Below are positions 17,520 to 29,500 of a DNA stretch of 64,000 nucleotides, piece by piece. Below the pieces are notes generated by a model. That model saw only the letters and a list, made by a program, of their open reading frames with translations, ran no database searches and was not told where the DNA came from. The position numbers and the translations under genes were made by a program. The stretch is from Xenorhabdus stockiae. GTDB lineage: Bacteria > Pseudomonadota > Gammaproteobacteria > Enterobacterales > Enterobacteriaceae. The stretch spans positions 1 to 64,000 of the forward strand of contig NZ_NJAJ01000020.1 of assembly GCF_002632825.1 (NCBI RefSeq), given 5' to 3'. Every line of letters begins with the position of its first letter. Position 1 is the stretch's first letter.

Positions 17520-20500
17520 ACAAACTTTGTTATCGCGTGATTTTCAGTAAAACCCGACAAATGTTAATGGTGGTTTCCGAACTGGCCAACAGCCATACCG
17601 CCGGAAAGGTGCGGGAAGAAAACCCGGCGCAGACTTCGCCTTCATCCCGCCGGGTTTCCCTGCTGCCGTTGATCCTGAGTGTGTCACTGGCCTTGGGGCT
17701 GGTCAGCCAGCCGGGCTATGCGAACATTGTGGCCGACCCTCATGCGCCCGGAAAAGAGCAGCCTACCGTGATTTCATCGGCTAACGGCGTGCCGCAGGTC
17801 AATATTCAGACCCCCAACCCGGATGGGGTCTCCCGTAACCAATACCGTCAGTTCGATGTAGAACAAAAGGGAGCCATTCTCAATAACAGTGCTGTGAATA
17901 CCAAGACAGATCTGGCGGGACATATTACCGGTAACCCGTGGCTGGCTCAGGGGGAAGCGAAGATCATTCTCAATGAAGTGAACAGTCGTGATCCCAGCCA
18001 ACTGAATGGATTCGTCGAAGTGGCCGGTAAACGCGCGGATGTGATCATTGCGAACCCCGCCGGGATCACCTGCCGAGGCTGTGGTTTTATCAATGCCCAG
18101 CAAACAACGCTGGCCGCCGGGCAGACCGTGCTGGAGAATGGCCGCCTGAAAGGCTTTGAGGTGAATAACGGCCGGATTACGGTGGACGGGAAAGGGCTGA
18201 ATGATACCCAAAGTGATCATACCCGCCTGATCGCCAGGGCTGTAGATATGAATGCCAAACTGCACGCCCAGCACTTAACCGTGACAACCGGGAAAAATCG
18301 GGTGGATGCTCAGGGGAATGTGGTCCAGACACGAGGTAGCCCAGCACAGGAAAAACCTGAATTCAGTCTGGATGTGTCAGCGATTGGCGGGATGTACGCG
18401 AACAAAATCAAACTGGTGGGCACTGAACAAGGGGTTGGGGTGCGTAATGCCGGGCATTTGGGCGCACAGGCCGGGGAGCTGGTACTGGACAGCAACGGCA
18501 AACTCACTAACACCGGTTCAATCACTGCCGCTACCGCAGTCACGCTCCGCAATCAGGGCAATTTTGTCAATCAGGGTAAAGTTCAAGCCCACGATCTGGC
18601 GATCCACAGTGACGGGCACCTGACCAACAGCGGTGTGATGGGTGCCGAAAAAAGCATCAGTCTGACCAATCAGGGCCGGTTAGCGAATCAGGGTGAGATA
18701 AATGCCGGACAGGATATGACGGTTCAGGCGCGTGATCAGCTCGATAATCAGGGCAAAATACTGTCAGGCCGTCATCTGGCTATCCAAAGTACCGCCTTTG
18801 ATAGCGGAGAAAAAAGCGTCCTGATGGCTGGCGTGCATAAAGACGGCCGACTGGCACAGCCGGGAAAATTAACTATAGACAGTCACGGCCGACTCACTAA
18901 CAAAGGCGTAATGGCCGCTTCAGAAGACGCGACTTTCACAACGCAGGGAGACTGGCTCAATCAGGGACAGGTACAGGCTAAATCACTGACTGTCCGCAGT
19001 GACGGACACCTGACTAATCACGGCGTGATACATGCGAAAAAAGCGGTCAGTCTGACCAATCAGGGGCAGTTAGCGAATCAGGGCGACATCACGGCCGGAG
19101 AAGGCATGACCCTCACCGCCCGTGACTCACTCACCAATCAGGGCAAACTGCGGGCAGGGCATCGGCTGACGATCCAAAGTGCCGGAGTTGACAATCAGAA
19201 GAGCGGGGTACTGCGGGCGGGCGTCAATAAAGCCAGCCAGCTGACCATGGACAGCCGAGGCCGGGTCACTAATCAGGGGCGGATAACCGCGTCTGAGGAT
19301 ATCGACCTCAAGAGCCAGACGGAGGCGGACAATCAGGGGGAGATCACCGCTGACCGGGATATGACCCTCCGTACGCCCGGGCAGGTTACCAATGCGGGCA
19401 AAATGTTGGCCGGCCGGCATCTGGCTGTCCACGGTAGCACCTTTGACAATCAGGTAGCCGGCGCATTGGCTGCGGGGGTCGATACAGCAGGCAAACTGAC
19501 TCAGCCGGGTACACTGAATATCCAGACTGAGGGAGCGATTAACAATCAGGGGCTCGTAACGGCAGCAGAGGGTATTACCCTGCAAAACCACAACACTTTA
19601 CACAATCAGGGTGAGATGACAGCCGGGCGTGACCTCTCAGTGAAGATCCGTGATCAGTTCAGTAATCAGGGAAAAATGCGGGCAGACCGGCACCTGACGG
19701 TCCACAGTGCCACACTGGATAACGGCAAAAAAGGGGTACTGGCCGCTGGCATGGATAAAAACGGCCCGCAGACTCAGTCGGGACAGCTGACTCTCAACAG
19801 TCTCGGTCCGCTCATCAACAAAGGCGTGATAGCGGCATCAGGGGCAGCCACCTTCACAACGCAGGGAGACTGGCTCAATCAGGGGCAGGTGCAGGCCACC
19901 GCGCTGACGGTGAGCAGTGACGGGCACCTGACTAATCACGGCGTGATAAACGCGAAAAAAGCGGTCAGTCTGACCAATCAGGGACGGTTAGCGAATCAGG
20001 GCGACATCACGGCCGGAGAAGACATGGCCCTCACCGCCCGTGATCAACTCACCAATCAGGGCAAACTGCGGGCAGGGCATCGGCTGACGATCCAAAGTGC
20101 CGGGGTTGACAATCAGCAGCACGGGGTACTGCGGGCGGGTGTCAATAAAGCCAGCCAGCTGACCATGGACAGCCGAGGCCGGGTCACTAATCAGGGGCTG
20201 ATAACCGCGTCTGAGGATATCGACCTTCAGAGCCAGACAGAGGCGGACAATCAGGGGGAGATCACCGCTGACCGGGATATGACCCTCCGTACGCCCGGCC
20301 AGGTTGTCAATGCGGGCAAAATGTTGGCCGGCCGGCATCTGGCTGTCCACGGTAGCACCTTTGACAATCAGGTAGCCGGCGCATTGGCGGCGGGGGTCGA
20401 TAAAACAGGCACACTGACCCAGTCGGGCACGCTGAATATCCAGACTGAGGGAGCCATAAATAATGATGGGATATTAACGGCGTCAGAGGAAGTTGACCTC

Positions 20501-23500
20501 CTAAACAACAACAGCTTACACAATCAGGGCGATATCAGGGCCGGCCAAAACCTCGCGGTGACTATCCGGGATCAACTCGGTAATCAGGGGAAAATGCAGG
20601 CAGGTCGGCACCTGACAGTTCACAGTACCGCGCTGGATAACGGCGAAAAAGGGATACTGGCCGCCGGGCTCGATAACGATGACAAACTGACCCAGCCGGG
20701 TAATCTGGCTCTCAATAGTCGCGGCAAACTTACCAATCAGGGGATCATGGCGGCTTCAGAAGAGGCGACTTTCACCACACAGGGAGACTGGCTCAATCAG
20801 GGGCTGGTACAGGCCACCTCGCTGACGATCCGCAGTGACGGGAATCTGAGTAACCCCGGAAAGATCGCCGTGTCCAAGGATGCCACCTTCCAGAATCAGG
20901 GCAGTCTGACAAATCAGGGCAATATCGCCGCAGGCCGGGATATCACCATCACCACCCGTGAGCAGGTCAATAATCAGGGACACATGCTGGCTGGTCGTCA
21001 TCTGACCAGCCAAAGTATCACCTTTATGAGCCAAACGGGCAGTACACTGGCCGCAGGGGTTGATGATGAAGGTAAACTGACCCGACCGGGACACCTGACA
21101 ATCAGTGCCCACGATGCGGCATCATTACACGGCCAGCATCTGGCGCACAATGATTTGGCCATCACTGCTCATGATATCGACATGTCGGGCAGTCAGGCAG
21201 GGGCAAAACACTTGCAATTGACCTCAGCAAAGCGACTGAACTTACAGGCGGCCACACTCAGTGCGCAACACAACCTGACGCTCACGGCCCCCGAATTGAT
21301 TGACAATCAGCGGGGCGAACTGAGCGCAGACACACTGGTGCTGAACAGCCGACAATTAAAAAATACGCGGGGGAAAATCACCCAAACCGGCGACGCTTCG
21401 CTGGTACTGGATCATCAGGACGGCATTGACAATACCGATGGGGTGATTACCGCCAACGGGCAGGATCTGGTCCTGAAAAGTCAAACTATTGCCAGTGAAA
21501 AAGGCACATTGCACCATGCTGGTGCTGGCGAGTTGTCCATTGAGACACCACAGTTTCAGGGGCGCGCCAGTCGCCTGCTTTCCGGGGGAAAACTGACGCT
21601 GACCGGCGGGGATTACGCGCTGGCGCAAAGTCAGACCTCAGCCCGACACATCACCGCTGACATTCAGTCACTGGATCACCGTCTGGGGGAGATGACGCAG
21701 CACGGTAATGCCTTACTGTCATTGAACGTGAAGCAGGGGCTGGATAATGCCAGCGGCCGGATTGCCGCCAACGGGTCGGTGGCACTCCGTGCGGATAGCC
21801 TGAATAACAGCACACTGACCGACAATCAACTGAGCCGCCAGAAACAAGGTTCACCGGGCAGCGGGCTGGAAAATCAGGCGCTGACGTACCAACCTGGTTA
21901 TATCATCGCGGCTGAAGACGGCCAGCTGGATGTGACGGTGGCAAACCACCTGAACAATCAGACAGGACAGTTGCTGGCTTCCCACGATATCCACCTGTCG
22001 GGCCAGTCCATCGACAATCAGCAGGGACATATCACGTCATCAGCCGGCGGGATCCAACTGACTACATCTCAGTTGGACAACCAGTCTGGCCGGATTGTCG
22101 GCCAACACATACTGCGCCTGAAAACACAGGGAATTAATAATGAAAAAGGGCAGATCCAGGGCGGCACAGTCGATATTGAGACGGCACAACAGCGGCTGAA
22201 TAATCAGTCGGGCCGGGTGGTGGCCGAGCACGATCTGGTTTTAAGCACGGGGGAGGTGTTGAATCGTCATGGCCTGATACAAAGCGGCCAGCATCTGCGT
22301 CTCAATACACACGGTCACACGCTGGATAACCGTGACAGCGGGCAAGCATCGGGCCTCATCAGCCGCAGGGGCGAGATGCTACTGACAACCGGTGACATCC
22401 ATAACCAGTCCGGTTATATCGGCAGCCACGATCGCCTGAGCGTGACAGGAAACTATGTTACTAATCAGGACGGGCAGATACTGGGCGGAAAAGCCACCTC
22501 GCTCACTGCAACGGCACTGAATAATGAGCAGGGCCTGCTGCAAAGCGGCGGTACGCTGGCCCTGAACACTCAGTCACTCATTAATCGCCAGAGCGGCAGC
22601 CAGCACGGTATCACCAGTAAACAGGCCATGACGCTGGAAACCGACACGTTGGATAATTTGCAGGGTGTGATCGTGTCGGCAGACAGCCTGAACATCAAGG
22701 CCGGTCAGGTCAATAACTCACAAGGCCAGCTGGCGGCGAAAAAGGCGCTGGATCTGCACAGTCTGGCGCTGAATAACTCGTCCGGTCGTATTCAGGCCGA
22801 TGAGGCCCTGTCGGTCGATACCGGCGGAAAGGGACTGAATAATACGGATGGGGTATTGGACAGCCAACAGACACTAACGGTCAGGAGTGGTGATCTGACG
22901 AATCATGGCGGGATGCTGCACGGAAAATCTGCCGTCCGGTTAGGTGCCACGCAACTGGATAACCGGCACGGCGGTAAAGTGCTGAGTGAACAAACGCTGG
23001 ATATTGATGCCCAAACGCTGCGCAATACGCAGGGACATCTACTGGCCCTGCGTCATTTAAACGCCACTGCCACAGAGCAGATTGATAACACCGACGGATT
23101 GATACGCAGTGGTGGGGATATTCGCCTGAACGCGGCCAGAATAGAGAATGCCAATACCCGTCGGGCCGACAAAGGAATTGACGGCCAGCATGTCACGCTC
23201 ACGGGACGCGGGCTGAACAACCGTCAGGGGCAACTTACGGCGCTGCGTAATGCGACACTGACACTGACGCATTCTCTGGATAACACCAGAGGGCAGTTAC
23301 AGGCCCATCAGCACCTGAGCGCCCGGGGTGATAGGCTGGCTCTGACCAATACCGGAGGAGACATCCGGGCGGGTCAGACGTTGTCGATCAGTGGGGTATC
23401 GGCCACCGGCGACGGCAAACTGCATTCACTGGGGGATATCACGTTAAACGTGCAGAACGGCTTTATCCACACCGGCGAAACCATTGCCAATGGGCGTCTG

Positions 23501-26500
23501 CAATTAGATACACAGGGCGACGTGGTTAACCACAGCCTGATCAGTGCGGATACCTTGCATGGTCGGGCGGCGAAGCTCACCAACCACGCCCCCGGGGAGA
23601 TTTTAGCCAATCACCACCAATGGCTCGTCAAGGGGAATTTGTACAACGCTGGTTTGATGGACGGCACGAAAACTATCCTGAAAGCCGATACCCTGACCAA
23701 TCAGGCCTCCGGGCGCATTTACGGGGATCAGGTGGCCATTGAGGCCAAGACGCTGAATAACTTGCCGGCGGCCGGGATCGTCGATGCGCTGGAAAAATGG
23801 AGAAACCAAAAAAACACCGGGAAAAAACCGGCAACCCGTTATGAAAACCTCGTTGCCAACAGCCAATCGGCCGTTATTGCGGCCCGTCAGCGGCTGGATA
23901 TCGGGGTGGAGACCCTGAACAACCAGACACACAGTCTGATTTACAGTGACGGTGAGCTGGCCGTGGGCGGTGGGCTGGATAACCAGCAACGTCCAACAGG
24001 GCAAGGTCGGCTGTTAAACAATCTCAGTGCCAGTATCGAGTCCGCCGGGAATATGCGCTTAGCGATGAACACGATCAACAACGTGAATGATCACCAGGAA
24101 ACCGAATTGGCGCTGGTGTCGCAAACCCCGGAAGTGATCTATCAGATGCGTGGCAATCGCTATAACCCCAAAGATTATCCGATGTATATCGGACGTGAGG
24201 AAGTGGCGCTGCTGTGTTTCAACGGTGAGCATTGCTCTACCGATAATGATGTGTTCCAGACGCTCAGCTATACCCGCACGGTACAGGAATCGCGGGTTAC
24301 TGCCACCGATCCGGCGAAAATTCTGGCCGGCAAAAATTTAACCCTTGAAACCGCAAAAATACCGAATGGACAACCCCGCCTGAAAAATCACCACAGCCAG
24401 ATTGTGGCCGGAGGCGCACTGACTGTCACCGGCGGTGAAGTGGAAAATACCCAAACGCCGGGTCAGCGGCATATCACCGATCAGGGACAGGTCGAATCGT
24501 TCTGGCGTATCAGGAAAAAGGGCCGCGATAAGCAGGGGTGGGAGGCCCAGCCGTATCAGCGTTCACAGGTACAGGATATTCAGTTAAAAACCAGTACCCT
24601 CGACGCCAATCAAGGGCAAATAGCGATGAACGGGCAGTCACCCGGGCACTATCAGGGACGCACTACGCAGATGGCCCCGGCCGATCAGCGCCAGATTGAG
24701 GCGTTCTTTGTCAGCGGAGAAGCCAAAACGCCGGAGATCGTTCAACGGCCGGGCCAGCAACTGGATGTGGTGAGCCAGCAGCCGGCTTCCGCCGGCGAAA
24801 AACCGTGGCGGGTACGCACGGAAACGCCGGATTACCGCTTGCCGAACAACAGCCTGTTTAAACTGAATCTATCATCCGACGGTCAGTCTTCAACCCTGAC
24901 TCGAACCGCGCCGACAGATGATACACAACCGGTGTTAGCACTGGATTTGTCATCGCTTACGCCACTAACCCGGACGCCGTCATCAGGTAGTCAACAGCCT
25001 GAACTGCCTCTGGCTCCGCCTTCAAGCCGTCATTCACTGACACCGCCTCCGGTTCCGGAGGCACAGGTACTGATTGAAACCGATCCCCGGTTCACGCAAT
25101 ACAAACGCTGGCTGGGCACGGACTATATGCAGAACAGTCTGCGCTGGGATCACAATAATATGCACAAGCGACTGGGCGATGGTTTTTATGAACAACGCCT
25201 GATCCGGGATCAAATCATCAATTTGACGGGGCAGCGTTACCTGTCGGGGTATCAGAACGATGAAGAGCAGTTTAAGGCGTTGATGAATGCCGGTATCCGT
25301 GCCCAGAAGGCGTTTAATCTGACTCCCGGTGTGGCTCTCAGCGCAAGCCAAATGGCCCGGTTAACGGAAAACATGGTGTGGCTGGTGAAAACCTCGGTGA
25401 GATTACCGGACGGCAGTCAGCAAATGGTGTTAGCCCCGCAGGTTTATGTGCGTACTCAGGGCAGCCAGCTGGATGGTAGCGGGGCATTAATGAGCGGTCA
25501 GCAGGTGAATATGCAGCTCAGCGGTAATTGGCTCAATCAGGGAAACGTGACCGGGCAGCAACTCCATGTGCTGGCTGACACTATCCGTCATCAGGGCGGG
25601 TCTCTGCAAGGCGATAAAGTGTCATTGCAGGCCCGTACGGATGTGATCCAGCGCGGCGGAGTGGTGACCGCCAATGACCTCCGTATACAGGCTAACCGCA
25701 ATATTGATATTGCCAGTACGACCCATTCGGGTGAACAACGGGCCGGGAGCAGCCGGTATGGCGACACTTATGTCAATCATCAGGCCGGGATTTATGTGGA
25801 AGGGGCGGATGGCAAACTGCGCCTTCAGGCCGGACAAGATGTGAAACTGACGGCGGCGCAACTGACGGCACAGCATAAGAACAGCCAGATACAGATGAAC
25901 GCGGACCGGAATATCGAACTGGGGGCCGTGAAAACCACACAGGATGAGCAGGTGATTTTCAGCGGCAATAACCGTATTACCCGACATGCATCACAGGATG
26001 TCGGCACCGTGATCCACGGCGCAGGACAGGTTGAACTGCGGGCTGGCCGAGATATGTCGCTGAAAGCCGGGGAGGTCACCGCCGGTGATCGCTTACACGC
26101 CAACGCCGGCCGGGATATCCGTTTACTGGCGGGTGAGCAACAGCAGCGTCACGATGAATATCTGAAAGTAAAAGGCAGCAACAGCTGGCTGGCTTCCGGC
26201 ACAACCACTACGCAACACCAGTTTGATCGCCAGCAGGCCCTGAGTAGCCAATTGAGCGGGGAGTCAGTGACCATGCAGGCCGGTCAGGATGTCCTGATTG
26301 GCGGCAGTCATGTGATCGGAACACAGGATGTGGACATCAGGGCTGACCGCCATTTGACCGTCACAACCGCACAGGAGCATAACCGTGAACTGTCCCGTCA
26401 GGAAGAGAAAAAATCCGGTCTGATGGGCACGGGGGGAATTGGTTTTATGATCGGCAGCCAGTCAATGAAACAGTCCAGTGCCCGTGAAGATCTGTTACAC

Positions 26501-29500
26501 AAGGGCAGTACCGTTGGCAGCAGTGACGGTAATGTGGTTCTGAGTGCCAAAAATCAGGCCACGATACAGGGTAGTGACATCGTGGCGGGGAAAAACCTGT
26601 TTGTTCAGGGTCAGGACGTGGCCATGACTGCCGTGCAGAACCGCCATACGGCGGTCAGTCAAACGGAACAGCAGCAAAGCGGCTTGACTGTCTCACTCGG
26701 CGGCACGGTGGGCAGCGCCTTGAATACCGCCGTCCAAACGGCCCAGGAGGCGCGGGACAGCAAGAATAATCAGGACCGCCGGCTACAGGCGCTGAAAAAC
26801 ACCCAAGCCACCTTATCCGGGGCTCAGGCGCTTCAGGCGTGGCAGTTGAGCGAAGCGCAGTCTGCCAAAGCAGAGGCAATCAATCAGGCAGGCGGCAAGG
26901 CAGAGAAACCCACCGATGTGGTCGGGGTACAACTGTCGCTGGGCAGCCAGTCGTCGAAATCGGAAACCCGGCGAGCACAGACGGTGGCACAGGGCAGTAC
27001 CCTGAATGCCGGGCAGGATATCCGTATCACGGCCACCGGCGAAACAGAAAAACCCCGCGCCAGCGGGGATATTCAGGTGCAGGGCAGCACCCTGAACGCC
27101 GGGCAGGATATCACCCTGACAGCGAACCGGGACATCGCCCTGACCTCAGCGGAAAATACCCAGACGCTCCGGGGGCAGAACAGCAGTAAAGGCGGCAATA
27201 TCGGGCTTGGCCTCACCGCCGGGCAGGGTGGCACCGGCCTGAAATTCTCGGCTGGGGTCAATACCGGTAAAGGACATGAAACCGGGGATACGCTCACCCA
27301 TACGGAAACCCAGTTCACAGCGGGCAATCAGGTAGCCCTGAATGCCGGACAGGATGCCTTGCTGAAAGGGGCGCAGGTGAGCGGCAATAAAGTCACGGCC
27401 AATGTGGGCCGTAACCTGCATCTGGCGAGTGAACAGGATAGGGACAACTACCACAGCAAACAGCAGAACGTCAGTGCCGGGGCGAGCTTCACCTACGGTT
27501 CGATGACAGGGTCTGCCAGTGCCAACGCCAGCCGGGAAAAAATGGACAGCCACTATCAATCCGTCAAAGAGCAGACTGGGATTTTTGCCGGGCAGGGCGG
27601 GTTTGATATTCAGGTGGGGAACCATACCCAGTTGGACGGGGCTGTGATGGCCAGCACGGCCGGCAAAGATAAGAACCGGCTGGAAACGGGCACACTGGGC
27701 TTTGGGGATATTCAGAATAAAGCAGCATTTAAGACCGAACAGCAAAGTACCGGGATGAGCACAGGCGGGGCCGTCGGCAACCAGTTGGTGTCGAACATGG
27801 CCTCGAATATGCTTTCCGGCACCGGCAATCAGGGCAGCAAAACGTCCACCACGCAGGCGGCGGTGAGTGAAGGCACGCTGATTGTCCGTGACAGCGGAAA
27901 ACAGCACCAGGATGTGAACAGTCTCCGCCGTGACCCGGAAAACGCGGCCAACAGTCTCGCCCCCATTTTCGATAAGGAGAAAGAGCAGCAACGGCTGGCA
28001 CAGGCGCAGGCCATCGCCAATATCGGCACACAGGTGCTGGATATTTACAATACTCAGGAAGCCATTGCAGCCACTCAAAAAGCCACCGCTGACTTGAAAA
28101 ACCCGCAAAACCAGCAACACTGGAAAGCACAGGCCAGAAAACAACTGGAGCAGGAAAACGTGCCCGTCACCGCTGAGGCACTGGCAGACCGGACCTATCA
28201 ACTGGCTTACAATGAGGCTCTCCAGAAACAGGGGGCCGATATTGGCGGTAATCGCCGTCAGGCGGTTTCGGCAGTTGTCTCGGTCCTTCAGGGACTGGCG
28301 GGGGGCGATATCAAGGCGGCGATGGCCGGCGGGGCCGCACCGTATCTGGCCAATGCGGTGAAAGCCGCGACCTACGGCAACACTGGGTATGAAAAACTCA
28401 CGCCGGAGCAGAAAGCCACCAACCTATTGGCGCACGCGATACTGGGCGGTGTTATTGCTGAAATGAAAAGCGGTTCAGCCATAGCGGGCGCGACAGGGGC
28501 GGTCGGTGGTGAACTGGCGGCATCGGCAATCGCCCATGCCCTGTATCCGGGCAAGAAATTCAATGAACTGACCCCGGATGAAAAGGAAAAAATCAGTAAC
28601 CTGTCTACCTTAGCCGGCGGGATCGCAGCAGGACTGGCCACGAACTCCACGGCAGGTGGGATTGATGGGGCGCAGACGGCGAAGAATGCGATTGAGAATA
28701 ACTATCTGAGCGTCAATGAGCTGGACAATTTTGCGCATAAAGCCCGCACCTGTGAAGGGAACAGTTGTAAACAGGTGATCAAGGATATGGTGGAGACCAA
28801 TGTCCGTAATCAGCAGGAAATGATGGACTTTTGCAACAGCAACCCGACCCAGTGTGCGCAGAAGTATGGTTATCTGGTTGATCAGTGGCCGGTGTTTGAG
28901 CGTACCCTCAAAAATATGGACCGGGACGGCACATTGCCGGTTGAGTTCAGGAATTACCTGTCGGCGGTGAATACGTTAGGTCAGGCGGCTACAGGCAAGG
29001 TAGGCGAACTCGGCTGGACAAAACGCTTTGAAGCAATGGGCATGAGTCAGGAAACTGCCGCTGCAATGGCGATGACACTGCCTATTGTGATAGAGGGAGC
29101 CAAAGGGCCGAAGTCGTCACCAAAATCATCGCAAAATAATGCCGGCAAAGGTGCTCAGCCTGAGTCAGCAGGGAAAAACACAAGTGGCGCGGAAAATGCG
29201 GCAACTTATCCGAAGTTAAAAGAAGACTTAGTGCAACGAAACCTGAGTCATATTGCTTCGCAAGATCCAAGGTTGGCAGCTGTAGTTAAAGGTGATAATG
29301 GTAAGCTCAATTATGGCATTGGGGCAGGAACTCGAGCAGAAGCGGATAGATTAGGCAAAATCTGGGTAGGAGATGGAGCCAAGAAGACTACTGGAAATGG
29401 CTGGGTTAGTGCGGATGGTACAAGAGGTTATAGACCACCATCAGAGAAACCTAATAGTGCCCATGCTACTACTGGTGTGCAAGCCAATTTTGAGACATAT

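Noticed and set aside
18890-20900. Mobile element duplication inside cdiA
   Set aside because: The 918-bp units are in frame, encode FHA-1 repeats and have no terminal inverted repeats or transposase; ordinary repeat expansion.
27146-28201. Leftward 351-codon open frame inside cdiA
   Set aside because: Antisense shadow of the FHA-2/pretoxin coding sequence; composition is atypical and no start signal is present.
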